In this document: piece after piece, positions 8,039 to 17,241 of the stretch
Layout: each line of letters starts with the position of its first letter
Position numbering within the stretch: the first letter of the stretch is position 1
NCBI GenBank assembly: GCA_035517615.1
Contig: DATIYM010000001.1
Location: 19,789 to 83,788 of the forward strand
Reading direction: 5' to 3'
Origin: AG25 sp035517615
GTDB taxonomy: Bacteria > Gemmatimonadota > Gemmatimonadetes > Gemmatimonadales > GWC2-71-9
DNA: 64,000 nucleotides
Made by a program: the position numbers and the translations under genes
Notes under the pieces: generated by a model
Told to the model about the DNA's origin: nothing
What the model saw: the letters and a program-made list of their open reading frames with translations, nothing else
Database searches by the model: none

Positions 8039-9218
8039 CGATCCACTCCGCCGCGCGGGTCCGCTCACGGTCGTAGGACTCGCCCTCCTGCTCGGCGCCC
8101 TGTCGGCCGGTTATACCTGGATCATGGTACGTCATCTCCGCAACGAAGCGCGCGACACGAGCCGGCTGTTGGGCCGGGTCTTCGCGGGCTTGAACGATCC
8201 GGGACCGGAGGCAGTCACGGGCACGCTGCTCGATCTCGCGGCCCGGGTCCGCGCCCTCGGAATCCCGATTGTCGTCACCGATACGAATGGCCACGTCACC
8301 GCCATGGATAACGTGCCGCCGCGGTTTTCCGGCGACACCGCGCGCATGCACACGTGGATTGCGAGCCTCGACCTCGTCAACCGGCCCATCGTGCAGCCGG
8401 GGGTGGGCACCATTCATTATGGAGAGCTGCCACAGACCGAAGAGTTGATCCTGCTTGCGGCGCTCCAGGCCATTGCGTTCATCTGCCTGGTGGCGCTCGC
8501 CGCGCGAGCCTACCGCGCGCAGGTCGCGGCGGCGCGCGACCGGCTGTGGGTGGCCATGGCGCGCGAGTCGGCGCATCAGCTCGGGACCCCGCTGATGGGA
8601 CTCACGGGATGGATTGATTACCTGCAGGAAAATCCGGATACCCGCGGCAAGGACCTGGTGGAGCATCTTGAAGCCGACGTGGATCGACTGGAACGGGTCG
8701 CGCGCCGCTTCGAGCATATCGGTCGCCCGGCCAAGATGGAGGCGGTGGCGCTGGGCGCGCTCGCCGAGCGGGTCGTGACGTATTTCCGCCCCCGGCTCCC
8801 GACGCTCGCGAGCCCCGTGACGCTGACGCTCGCCGCACCAGATACCGGACCCACCGCCTCCGCCGATCCGGTGCTCGTCGAGTGGGCCCTCGAGGCCCTG
8901 ATCAAGAATTCCATCGATGCGCTCAGCGGCCGCGGGGGACGGATCGACGTGCGGCTCGAAACGGCCGGCCCTGTGGCCCGCGTCCGCGTCCGCGACGACG
9001 GACCGGGAGTCCCGGCGCAGGTGCGCGCCCATCTGTTCGAGCCGGGCGTCACGTCCAAACCTGGAGGCTGGGGCATCGGCCTTGCCCTGGCGCGGCGCAT
9101 TGTCGAGCAGCAGCACCGCGGCCGAATCTTCTATCATCCCATGCCCGCGGGCAGCGAGTTCGTGCTGGAGTTTCCGCTGGCTGCGCCTGGATCCATCGCC
9201 AGCACCCTCCCGGCCTGA
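8028..9218 (+). CDS. membrane sensor histidine kinase
   Basis: 396 residues from GTG 8028, overlapping serS by 11 nt. Transmembrane segments at about 12-34 and 140-160 enclose a ~105-residue sensor domain outside the membrane. There is no HAMP or PAS domain. The histidine box is ESAHQLGTPLMGL with phosphoacceptor His183, a HxLGTPL variant. The ATPase domain has an N box (EALIKNSIDAL), G1 (DDGPGV) and G2 (GWGIGLALA). No response regulator is adjacent. It autophosphorylates on His after an unknown envelope signal. Confidence 0.88.
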   Translation: MARSDPLRRAGPLTVVGLALLLGALSAGYTWIMVRHLRNEARDTSRLLGRVFAGLNDPGPEAVTGTLLDLAARVRALGIPIVVTDTNGHVTAMDNVPPRFSGDTARMHTWIASLDLVNRPIVQPGVGTIHYGELPQTEELILLAALQAIAFICLVALAARAYRAQVAAARDRLWVAMARESAHQLGTPLMGLTGWIDYLQENPDTRGKDLVEHLEADVDRLERVARRFEHIGRPAKMEAVALGALAERVVTYFRPRLPTLASPVTLTLAAPDTGPTASADPVLVEWALEALIKNSIDALSGRGGRIDVRLETAGPVARVRVRDDGPGVPAQVRAHLFEPGVTSKPGGWGIGLALARRIVEQQHRGRIFYHPMPAGSEFVLEFPLAAPGSIASTLPA

Positions 9219-11521
9219 TGTCACTCGCGCTCAATCCGGCTCAGGAAACCGCGGTGCTCTATCCCGGCGGCCCACTGCTCGTGCTCGCGGGAGCAGGCTC
9301 GGGAAAAACGCGCGTGTTGACCGCCCGCATTGCGCATCTGATCCGGGAGCGCCGCATCGCTCCCGACCGCATCTATGCGGTGACCTTCACCAACAAGGCG
9401 GCGGCCGAGATGCGGGCACGAGTGGCCGCGTTGCTGGGCGCCGATCCGCGCGGACTCTGGATCGGCACGTTTCACTCGCTCTCCGCCCGGCTGCTGCGGC
9501 GGGAAGCGCCCCGGCTTGGTTTCGGACCGAACTTCACGATTTACGATTCCGACGATTCGGAGTCCTTCATCAAACGCCTGCTCGAGCAGCGCGGCATCTC
9601 GCCCAAGACCAATCCCCCGCGGGCCGTCCACTCGCTCATTTCCGCCGCCAAGAACCGGATGCTCTCGCCGGAGCAATTCGCAGCCGACGCCGAAGGCGCC
9701 CTGGCGCGCGCCGCCGCCGAGGTGTACGGGATGCTCGGCCCGGCGCTGAAGCAGGCGAACGCGATGGATTTCGACGACCTGCTCCTGTTTCCACTCAGGC
9801 TGTTTGCCGAGTTCCCCGATCGCCTGGCGTATTGGCAGCGCCGCTTCGAGCACGTCCTCGTCGACGAGTTTCAGGACACGAACGCGGCGCAGTACAAACA
9901 GGTGCAGCAGCTCGCGCTGCAGCACCGCAATCTCTGTGTGGTGGGCGACGACGATCAGGCGATCTACGGGTGGCGCGGAGCCGATGTGCGGCACATGCTC
10001 GCGTTCCAGAAGGATTTTCCGGGGGCGATGCTCGTCAAGCTCGAGCAGAACTACCGCTCGACGCAAATCATTCTCGATGCGGCGAACGGCGTCATCGCCG
10101 AGAACCGCGAGCGCCTCGGCAAGACGCTGTTCACCGAACAGCAGGGTGGCGATCCGGTGACGCTCTTGACCGCCGCCGACGAACGCGACGAGGCACAGTG
10201 GCTCGCCGGCGAGTTGGCCCGCCGTGCGGCGGAATCCGACGTGCCCTACACCGGCATGGCAGTGCTCTACCGCACCAACGCCCAGTCCCGCCCGCTCGAA
10301 GACGCGTTCCGGTATCGCGGCATCCCGTATCGCCTGGTCGGCGCCGTGAGCTTCTACGAGCGGCGCGAGGTCAGGGACGTACTCGCCTATCTCCGCGTGA
10401 TCGTCAATCCCGCGGATGGCGAGGCGCTGCTGCGGATCGCCAACGTGCCGCGCCGTGGGATCGGCGACACCTCACTCGACCTGCTCTCGCGAACATCGGT
10501 GAAGTGGCAGCAGTCGCTGTACGAGACCGCGCGCACGGCGGATCGTGTCGTTGAGCTCCGGCCCAACGTGCGTGCTGCCCTGCAGGACCTGATCGCGCGC
10601 TTCGACCGCTGGCGCGAGGAGCTCGGCGCCGCCGACCCCGCCACGGTGCTCGAGCGCGTCGTCAAGGACATCGGGTACGAGGCGTACCTCGCCGACGAGG
10701 GCGCGGACGGAATCGAGCGCCTGGACAACGTCGCCGAGCTGATCGCTGGAGCCGCCGAGTGGGCGGAGGAGGTCGTGGCCGGCGACGACCTGAGCGTCGA
10801 GGGAAACGGTGAGGGTCCGCCACCCGCTTCAAGCCTGCTCGAGCGTTACCTCACGCAGGCGGCGCTGCTCAGCCCGGCGGACGACGCGGGCAGACGCCGG
10901 GGACGCGGGGACGCGACCGGCGACGAATCCGAGACCGGTGTCACGCTCATGACGGTACACATGGCGAAGGGGCTCGAATGGCCCGTCGTCGTGCTGGCGG
11001 GGCTCGAGGACGGCTTATTCCCCCTGGGACGCTCGGCGGAAGTCCCGGGCGGGCTCGAGGAAGAACGCCGGCTCTGTTACGTGGGACTCACGCGCGCGCG
11101 CGAAAAATTGTATCTCTCATGGGCTCGCACTCGCTATCGCAACGGCCGACTCGAGCTCGCGGCGCCGTCTCGCTTTCTCGAAGCCGTGCCGCCGCACGTA
11201 GTAGAAGAGCGCGGCACGTCGTCCCGCTGGGGCGGCGGAGACACCCGAACACCGCGGTTCTCGGATCGCGGCGCGCGGGATCGTGCGCCGTCGGCCGGGC
11301 GCGTGCCGGTGTGGGAAGAGGCGGAAGAGTCGCAAGACGCACCCCGGTATGTCACGGGCGAGCGCGTGCGCCACCGCAAATTCGGCGGTGGGGTGGTTCG
11401 CGGCGTGGCCGGCGCAGGACGGGCCTTGAAGGTCACCGTGGAATTCGACGATGCGGAAATCGGCACCAAGCAGCTGCTCGTAGCCTATGCGGGACTCGAG
11501 CGCGAATGGGAGGGTGGATGA
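9218..11521 (+). CDS. pcrA: UvrD/PcrA-type ATP-dependent DNA helicase
   Basis: 767 residues of a superfamily 1A 3'-5' helicase. Walker A GAGSGKT (25-31), motif Ia TFTNKAAAEMR, GTFHSLSARLLRR, Walker B DEFQD (216-220), DDDQAIYGWRGA, and motif V/VI TVHMAKGLEWPVV and YVGLTRARE are all present. The C-terminus (RVRHRKFGGGVV and a beta-rich tail) is the PcrA-type Tudor-like region that contacts RNA polymerase. It acts in repair and in resolving replication-transcription conflicts. ATG 9218 shares one nucleotide with the stop of the kinase. Confidence 0.93.
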   Translation: MSLALNPAQETAVLYPGGPLLVLAGAGSGKTRVLTARIAHLIRERRIAPDRIYAVTFTNKAAAEMRARVAALLGADPRGLWIGTFHSLSARLLRREAPRLGFGPNFTIYDSDDSESFIKRLLEQRGISPKTNPPRAVHSLISAAKNRMLSPEQFAADAEGALARAAAEVYGMLGPALKQANAMDFDDLLLFPLRLFAEFPDRLAYWQRRFEHVLVDEFQDTNAAQYKQVQQLALQHRNLCVVGDDDQAIYGWRGADVRHMLAFQKDFPGAMLVKLEQNYRSTQIILDAANGVIAENRERLGKTLFTEQQGGDPVTLLTAADERDEAQWLAGELARRAAESDVPYTGMAVLYRTNAQSRPLEDAFRYRGIPYRLVGAVSFYERREVRDVLAYLRVIVNPADGEALLRIANVPRRGIGDTSLDLLSRTSVKWQQSLYETARTADRVVELRPNVRAALQDLIARFDRWREELGAADPATVLERVVKDIGYEAYLADEGADGIERLDNVAELIAGAAEWAEEVVAGDDLSVEGNGEGPPPASSLLERYLTQAALLSPADDAGRRRGRGDATGDESETGVTLMTVHMAKGLEWPVVVLAGLEDGLFPLGRSAEVPGGLEEERRLCYVGLTRAREKLYLSWARTRYRNGRLELAAPSRFLEAVPPHVVEERGTSSRWGGGDTRTPRFSDRGARDRAPSAGRVPVWEEAEESQDAPRYVTGERVRHRKFGGGVVRGVAGAGRALKVTVEFDDAEIGTKQLLVAYAGLEREWEGG

Positions 11522-11826
11522 GCGTATCGCGTGAAGAAGTCATCAAGATCGCCCAGCTCGCCGAGCTGCAGGTAGACGAGGAACGGCTGCCCGAGCTGGC
11601 GGAGCAGATGTCGCGGATTCTCGACTATGTGGCGCAACTCGCCGGCCAGACGAGCGAAACCGGGAAGCCCTTCATTCCCGGCCCCGACGCGCTGCGATTC
11701 CGCGCCGACGAAGTAAAGCCGGCAGCGCTCGCGTTCGGCCCCGATACGTTTGCGCCCGAATTCCGCGACGGCTTCTTCCTCGTGCCGAAACTCGGGCAGT
11801 TCGGCGACCCCGGTGAACCCGAGTGA
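11518..11826 (+). CDS. gatC: Asp-tRNA(Asn)/Glu-tRNA(Gln) amidotransferase subunit C
   Basis: 102 residues, the normal size. It begins MSVSREEVIKIAQLAELQVD and has the helix ERLPELAEQMSRILDYVAQL, then the extended tail with ALRFRADEV typical of GatC, which wraps between GatA and GatB. ATG 11518 overlaps the helicase stop (ATGA). The complex converts misacylated Glu-tRNA-Gln or Asp-tRNA-Asn to the correct species. Confidence 0.93.
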   Translation: MSVSREEVIKIAQLAELQVDEERLPELAEQMSRILDYVAQLAGQTSETGKPFIPGPDALRFRADEVKPAALAFGPDTFAPEFRDGFFLVPKLGQFGDPGEPE

Positions 11827-13211
11827 ACGATCCGAATGAAGCGTTGGTGAACGCGAAGACCGCCGCCGACCGCATCACGAAAACGCGGCGTCTCAACGCG
11901 TGCCTGACTCCGCCCAAAGAGCTCCGGGCTTCGCTAGTGCAGCAGGCCGCCATGGCGCATCCGTCGGGGGTCCTGTACGGCATGCCCGTCGCGGTCAAGG
12001 ACAATATCTGCACGCTCGAATTCACCACGACCTGCGGCTCGCGCATTCTCGAGGGATACCGATCCCCGTACGAAGCCACGGCGGTCGCACGGCTGAAGAC
12101 GGCGGGCGCGCTCATTGCCGGCAAGACCAATTGCGACGAGTTCGCCATGGGGTCGTCCACCGAGCATTCAGCCTACGGTCGCGCCGTGCATCCGCACGAC
12201 AAGACGCGCGTCCCCGGAGGCTCCTCGGGGGGCTCGGCCGCGCTCGTGGCGGCCGGGGTCGTGCCGGCGGCGCTGGGCTCCGAGACGGGAGGGTCGGTGC
12301 GGCAACCCGCTTCGTTCTGCGGCATCGTGGGCATCAAACCGACGTACGGTCGTGTGTCGCGGTACGGGCTCGTGGCCTTCGGTTCGTCACTCGACCAGAT
12401 CGGCGTGTTCGGGCGGAGCGTCCACGACGCGGCACGCGTCCTGTCCGTCATTTCGGGCCGGGATGCGCGGGATGCCACCTGTGAGGACCGGGATCCGCTG
12501 CGGTTGCCCACCGTGCCCGAGTCGCTGCAGGGGTTCGTGATCGGCGTGCCGCGGGAGTATTTCCCCTCTGACCTCGACCCGGCCGTCCGGCGCGCGTGCG
12601 ACCGGGCGATTCGCATGATGCGCGACCTGGGCGCCGCGGTGCGCGAGGTCTCCCTGCCGCACACGGCGTACGCCGTGCCTACGTATTACATCATCGCACC
12701 GGCCGAAGCGTCGTCCAACCTCGCGCGCTACGATGGTGCGCGCTACGGGCCGCGATTCAACGGCAGCTCCGATGTGCGCGCGCTCTATCGAGAAACCCGG
12801 GGTCAGGGGTTCGGTCCCGAGGTCCGCCGCCGGATTCTCGTGGGCACCTACGTGCTGTCGTCCGGCTACTACGACGCGTACTATCGGAAGGCGCAGCAGA
12901 TGCGCGCGCTCATCGCGCAGGACTTCCGCAACGTGTTCGATCGCGGCGTCGACTTGTTGTTCACGCCCACCACGCCCACGCCGGCGTTCAAGGCGGGGGA
13001 GAAGGTCACGGATCCCGTGGCGATGTACCTGTCGGACATCTTTACCGTGACGGCAAATCTCGCGGGCCTTCCCGCGCTGTCCCTGCCCATCGGGAGAATC
13101 AAAGGGTTGCCGATCGGCGGGCAGCTCATCGGCCAGGCGTTCCTCGAAGACGAAATGCTCGAAGCGGCGTACGCGCTCGAGCGCGTGGTACCGGCGGCGG
13201 GGGAGGTGTAA
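11823..13211 (+). CDS. gatA: Asp-tRNA(Asn)/Glu-tRNA(Gln) amidotransferase subunit A
   Basis: 462 residues of the amidase-signature family. The catalytic Ser-cisSer-Lys triad is Lys59 (AVKDNI), Ser134 (PGGSSGGSA) and Ser158 (SETGGSVR). It releases ammonia from glutamine and channels it to GatB. The GTG start overlaps the gatC stop as GTGA. The N-terminus is slightly short compared with Gram-positive GatA but includes all catalytic parts. Confidence 0.96.
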   Translation: MNDPNEALVNAKTAADRITKTRRLNACLTPPKELRASLVQQAAMAHPSGVLYGMPVAVKDNICTLEFTTTCGSRILEGYRSPYEATAVARLKTAGALIAGKTNCDEFAMGSSTEHSAYGRAVHPHDKTRVPGGSSGGSAALVAAGVVPAALGSETGGSVRQPASFCGIVGIKPTYGRVSRYGLVAFGSSLDQIGVFGRSVHDAARVLSVISGRDARDATCEDRDPLRLPTVPESLQGFVIGVPREYFPSDLDPAVRRACDRAIRMMRDLGAAVREVSLPHTAYAVPTYYIIAPAEASSNLARYDGARYGPRFNGSSDVRALYRETRGQGFGPEVRRRILVGTYVLSSGYYDAYYRKAQQMRALIAQDFRNVFDRGVDLLFTPTTPTPAFKAGEKVTDPVAMYLSDIFTVTANLAGLPALSLPIGRIKGLPIGGQLIGQAFLEDEMLEAAYALERVVPAAGEV

Positions 13212-14644
13212 TGGCGAGCGGCTGGGAAACCGTCATCGGCCTCGAAACGCACGTGCAGCTGCGCACCGTCTCCAAGATGTTCTGCGGCTGCTCGACGGCG
13301 TTCGGCGCGCCCCCCAATACGAACGTCTGCCCGGTGTGCCTCGGATTGCCCGGCGCCCTCCCCGCGGCCAACGAGATGGCGATCAAGCTGGCGCTGCGTG
13401 CGGCGCTGGCGCTGGGCTGCACCGTGCACGCGCACAGCGTGTTCGCGCGCAAGAATTACTTCTATCCGGACCTGCCGAAGGGATACCAGATCTCGCAGTT
13501 CGAGCAACCGCTCTCGACCGACGGTTCGGTCACGTATCTCTCGCCCGACCGCGGTCTCCTGAGCGCGACCATCGCTCGCCTGCATCTCGAGGAAGACGCC
13601 GGGAAGTCGCTCCACGATCGGTTCCCGCGGCGCACCGCCGTCGACTTGAACCGCTGCGGTGTGCCGTTGATCGAGATCGTGACCGGTCCCGATTTCCGTT
13701 CTCCCCAGGAAGCCCGTGCGTACCTGCTCACGCTCAAGCAGGTGCTCGAATACAGCGGCATCTCGGACGTGGACATGGAGAAGGGCAGCCTCCGGGTCGA
13801 CGCTAACGTCTCCGTGCGGCGATTGGGTGAGACCGCACTCGGCACCAAGACCGAGGTCAAGAACATCAACTCGTTCGCGTACGTCGAGAAGGCGCTCATG
13901 GTGGAGCGCGATCGGCAGATCGCGCTGCGGGAATCCGGCGGGACCGTGGTGCAGCAGACCATGCTGTACGATTCGAAGACGAACTCGGTGCGTGCCCAGC
14001 GCCTGAAGGAAGAGAGCCACGATTACCGCTACTTTCCGGATCCCGATCTGCCGCCCCTTATCCTCTCCCCCGAGTTCATCGCGGAGCAGCAGACCGCGCT
14101 TCCCGAGCTGCCGGCTCGGAAGCGGGAGCGGTTCGTGGCGGAATATGGATTGAGTCTCGCCGACGCCGCGGTGCTCACGGCGGAGCGGCCGGTGGCCGAC
14201 TATTTCGAAGGCGTCGTGCGCGCGGGCGGCGCCGACGCCAAGTCGGCCGCCAACTGGGTGATGGGCGAAGTGCTGGGCGACGCCAAGGACCACGGTGAGC
14301 AGCTGCGGGTGACGCCGGTCGCGCTCGCGCAGCTCATCGGCCTCGTCAAGGGCGGCACTCTCTCCCATCAGGCCGCGAAGCGCGTGTTCGCCGATCTCGC
14401 CGCCCACGGCGGCGATCCGCGGGCCATTGCCGAATCGCTGGGACTGATCCAGGTGGGCGATACCGGCGTGCTCGCCGGCTGGGTGAGCGACGTGCTGGGC
14501 ACGCACGCCAATGAAGTGAGTCGCTATCAAAAAGGCGAGACGAAGCTGCTACAGTTCTTCGTGGGTCAGGTCATGAAAGCGTCGCGCGGCAAGGCCGATC
14601 CCAAGCTCACTCAACGCCTGCTCGAGGAGAAGCTTACTCTCTAG
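13211..14644 (+). CDS. gatB: Asp-tRNA(Asn)/Glu-tRNA(Gln) amidotransferase subunit B
   Basis: 477 residues. The N-terminal kinase-like domain starts ETVIGLETHVQL and has zinc ligands Cys25, Cys27, Cys40 and Cys43 (CGCS and CPVC). DPDLPPL precedes the helical linker, and a YqeY-like tail domain (about 330-477) binds the tRNA elbow. It activates the misacylated tRNA with ATP and transfers ammonia. ATG shares one base with the gatA stop. Its 3' end overlaps the convergent phospholipase gene by 11 nt. Confidence 0.96.
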   Translation: MASGWETVIGLETHVQLRTVSKMFCGCSTAFGAPPNTNVCPVCLGLPGALPAANEMAIKLALRAALALGCTVHAHSVFARKNYFYPDLPKGYQISQFEQPLSTDGSVTYLSPDRGLLSATIARLHLEEDAGKSLHDRFPRRTAVDLNRCGVPLIEIVTGPDFRSPQEARAYLLTLKQVLEYSGISDVDMEKGSLRVDANVSVRRLGETALGTKTEVKNINSFAYVEKALMVERDRQIALRESGGTVVQQTMLYDSKTNSVRAQRLKEESHDYRYFPDPDLPPLILSPEFIAEQQTALPELPARKRERFVAEYGLSLADAAVLTAERPVADYFEGVVRAGGADAKSAANWVMGEVLGDAKDHGEQLRVTPVALAQLIGLVKGGTLSHQAAKRVFADLAAHGGDPRAIAESLGLIQVGDTGVLAGWVSDVLGTHANEVSRYQKGETKLLQFFVGQVMKASRGKADPKLTQRLLEEKLTL

Positions 14645-15602
14645 GAGCCGTGTTCGGCTTCAACCCGGTCCCGTTCCGGTCTCGCCACGGCCGCTGCGCG
14701 CGCGATTCTTTCCAATAGGAGAGCGAGGCCGTCGGAAGGCCGAAGTGACCTTCCGCGGTTCGCTCCAACCGCTCGGCGTCACCCCGCGCTCCCTCGCTCA
14801 GCGCGTGCCGCCGCATGCGCTTCGCCAGCCCCAGCGCCTGCGCGCCCGCGGGATCGAGCCGTCGCGCCGCCGCGTCGCGCACACCGAGCATCTCCATGAC
14901 GTACTCGAACGCCAGGGCCATGTGGCGCTCCACGTCGTCATCGGGCAGGTCCCAGCGGCTCGCTTCGCGCAGCGCCTGAAACGCCCACTGCCAGCTTTGC
15001 GTCTCGGTAAGGTGCACCATCCCGCGGAACAGGCGGCGCGACGTGCGCACGCTGAACAACGTGGGAGACAGAATGCCGTCCAGGTGGGCGTCGCTCGCGC
15101 CATGGTCCTGGAGGATCACCTCTTTTGCCGTCGAAGCGTAGGCATCGCCCAGATGGGTCTCGAACCGGCTCTCCCAATACGAGTGGCCAAGTGCGGTCGT
15201 GCTGGAGGTCAGGACCAGCTGGCGTGGAACGAAGTAGTTATGAGCGACGGTGTCGGCCGCGAGATGCGAAAGGTAGCCGAGTCCAAAGGCCCGCAGTGGA
15301 TCACTCGGCGCGAGATCGAAGATCTCCTGGCCCACGTGCCAGGCATGACAGTGTCGTCCCACCGGCGCATACTTTTTCGCGAGCGACGTATCGGCCGCGA
15401 TGTTGCCGTAGAGATAGTCGTACGGAAAGGCGCGGATGACGTCGGCGACGGCCGTCGGCAGTTGATGCAGGTTTGTGAGCACCGACTCGCCGAGGTAGAT
15501 GTGGGTGCCGGGGGTCCACGCGTGGGCCACTCCGGGGAACAGCACCAACGCCACGAGCGCGAGCGCCGCGGCCACCACCAAGGTGCGGCGAGCCGGAATC
15601 AG
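14634..15602 (-). CDS. secreted zinc-dependent phospholipase C family protein
   Basis: The zinc-dependent PLC fold is shown by AWTPGTHIYLGES, GNIAADTSLAKKY, HCHAWHVG and LSHLAADTVAHNYFVPRQ, a run of His and Asp zinc ligands. From CTG 15602 the protein is 322 residues with a textbook signal peptide (MIPARR, hydrophobic core, AHA) and mature Trp29. In this family the N-terminal Trp amino group is itself a zinc ligand. CTG 15602 overlaps the upstream stop as CTGA. The nearest ordinary start, TTG 15641, would add 13 residues ahead of the n-region. Substrate unknown. Confidence 0.8.
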   Translation of the reverse strand: MIPARRTLVVAAALALVALVLFPGVAHAWTPGTHIYLGESVLTNLHQLPTAVADVIRAFPYDYLYGNIAADTSLAKKYAPVGRHCHAWHVGQEIFDLAPSDPLRAFGLGYLSHLAADTVAHNYFVPRQLVLTSSTTALGHSYWESRFETHLGDAYASTAKEVILQDHGASDAHLDGILSPTLFSVRTSRRLFRGMVHLTETQSWQWAFQALREASRWDLPDDDVERHMALAFEYVMEMLGVRDAAARRLDPAGAQALGLAKRMRRHALSEGARGDAERLERTAEGHFGLPTASLSYWKESRAQRPWRDRNGTGLKPNTAPRE

Positions 15603-16015
15603 CGTTTTCTTCGCCCCTTCCTGATCAGCTGTCGGCCCCAATCGACCAGCAGGCCGGAGCGCCGGATTGCGCGAATCATCGCTCCCACGGCGAGCGTCCC
15701 GGTTTCGACCTCGCCCTGAACGAGCTTCACGAGCGTATTGAGCTCCGTGAGCCGCGCCTCAGCGGCGTCGGCCGCCCGCACCACTCGGGTCCGGAGGTCC
15801 CGTGACGTTGCCGCCACGCCTTCGACCTCGGTGCGAATCGTCCCCAGGATCTGACGCACGTCTTCGATGGCCGGGCCCACCATCACGCGCAAGGCGGTGA
15901 TGAGCGCGCGTAAGCGCAGGAACACGCTCGCCGCCGCGGCCGCTACGGCGATCGTAGCCAGCGCGATGATTGCGAGCGACACTGCCGTCACCACCCCCAC
16001 CCACGTCGGTATCAC
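15599..16015 (-). CDS. DUF948-like single-pass membrane protein
   Basis: 138 residues. One N-terminal transmembrane segment (about 5-33) is followed by a long amphipathic helix with heptad character (VRQILGTIRTEVEGVA, DAAEARLTELNTLVKLVQ) and a basic C-terminus (RKGRRKR). This is the layout of DUF948-type proteins, which are thought to be envelope or division associated. It overlaps the phospholipase start by 4 nt. Function unknown. Confidence 0.55.
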   Translation of the reverse strand: MIPTWVGVVTAVSLAIIALATIAVAAAAASVFLRLRALITALRVMVGPAIEDVRQILGTIRTEVEGVAATSRDLRTRVVRAADAAEARLTELNTLVKLVQGEVETGTLAVGAMIRAIRRSGLLVDWGRQLIRKGRRKR

Positions 16016-16036
16016 CGCGCCCGTCCCAATGAGGAG

Positions 16037-17182
16037 CTAGCACCTAAGCTCTGTCGTCACGGCATCCGGTGTCAACCGAGCGGAGGGGGGATGCACGTGC
16101 TCGAGCCATGGCGCGGCTGCCATGCTCGCCACGAGCAGCACGATGATGGTCGTGACCACGCCTCCCGCCAGACCGAGGGCGGGATCACTACTGAGCATGA
16201 AGTTCAGCCCGAGAACCGGCCCCAGCGCGTCGGGCGTGTACCGCGCGGGGGGCCGCGTGTCGAAGCGCCGGCCGGCCAACCAGACGGCAGCGCGCAACAC
16301 GGCCAGCGCCACGGCCGCGGGAATAATCCACCACCGCGGCACGCTCGCGAACACGCCGAGCAGGACCCACACGAGCCCGTGCAACCCCGGCACAGGGCGG
16401 GTCACGATCGCGCGCAAGCCGGAACGGCCCGCTCGATCGAGCTGCCATGCGGCGACCGCGGCTGCGCCCGCGCAGAGAAGGAAAGGAGAAAAGCCCGTCG
16501 CCACGCCGACACCGGCCGCGAGGCTCGTGAACGCGAGTATCCCGAGCGCGAATTCCGCATCGTTCCGGGCGCGCGCCGACACGACGGCCGTACAGAGACC
16601 CACCATGCCCATCGCGACCCCATTGAGCCCGAGCCAGACCACCAGGCCCTTCAATCCGGAAAAGTGAGCCAGCGGCCGCGTCAGCATGAAGGCCATGAGG
16701 GCACAGAGCAGCGCGATACTCAGTTGCACGCCCGCCGTTCGGTAGCGCGGCTGCCGCGTGGTGACCGCGGCGATCGTCCCCAACGCGAGTGCCACCGGAC
16801 CGGCCGGGTGCCACGCGGCGAGCTGAGGATTGCGGCCGGCCGCGAGCCACGCCGCGACCGACACCGCCGCGATCGTGCCTGCGGTCACTGCGGCCACCCG
16901 GCGCCAGCTCGAATCCCGCACGCGAATGAGCAGGCGTGGGGTGAATCGCGCTCCTTCGCTCGCGCCGACCCAGCCGACGACCAATCCGGTGAGCGGCGTC
17001 AGAGCTCTGAGCAGGCCCGAATCGAGAATTCCCGCGATGGGCCCGAGCAACACGCCCATGAATACGAGCGCCAGGGCATTGAACGCGGCCTGGGGAACGG
17101 AGCCAGGAAGCACGGGCCGGGGAAGCCGGGTGGCCAGTACCCCGGCAACCGCGAGCAGCGCGAGCGCGATGGCGGGATGCAC
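16037..17182 (-). CDS. polytopic membrane protein, possibly cation/proton antiporter-like
   Basis: 381 residues with about 11-12 hydrophobic segments and few charges. Segments such as MGVLLGPIAGILDSGLLR and SIALLCALMAFMLTRPLAHF recall the fold of CPA-type sodium/proton antiporters, but the paired Asp residues of that family are not obvious. The function is unproven. GTG 17182 is 7 nt from a weak promoter (TTGCGC-N17-GACACT, 17218-17190 on the minus strand) that overlaps the murA promoter region. Confidence 0.5.
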   Translation of the reverse strand: MHPAIALALLAVAGVLATRLPRPVLPGSVPQAAFNALALVFMGVLLGPIAGILDSGLLRALTPLTGLVVGWVGASEGARFTPRLLIRVRDSSWRRVAAVTAGTIAAVSVAAWLAAGRNPQLAAWHPAGPVALALGTIAAVTTRQPRYRTAGVQLSIALLCALMAFMLTRPLAHFSGLKGLVVWLGLNGVAMGMVGLCTAVVSARARNDAEFALGILAFTSLAAGVGVATGFSPFLLCAGAAAVAAWQLDRAGRSGLRAIVTRPVPGLHGLVWVLLGVFASVPRWWIIPAAVALAVLRAAVWLAGRRFDTRPPARYTPDALGPVLGLNFMLSSDPALGLAGGVVTTIIVLLVASMAAAPWLEHVHPPSARLTPDAVTTELRC

Positions 17183-17203
17183 GGATCAAAGTGTCGCGAG
17201 CGC

Positions 17204-17233
17204 TTGACGCGAGCGCAAGCCGCGCCCTAGCTT
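17204..17233 (+). promoter_or_regulatory. sigma70-type promoter of murA
   Basis: TTGACG (17204-17209), an 18-bp spacer and TAGCTT (17228-17233), with ATG 17242 8 nt downstream. A leaderless or nearly leaderless message is expected. Confidence 0.55.
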
Positions 17234-17241
17234 GGCCGACC

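Noticed and set aside
12881..14530. Long minus-strand frame of 549 residues
   Set aside because: Antisense to gatA and gatB; composition is typical of a shadow frame.
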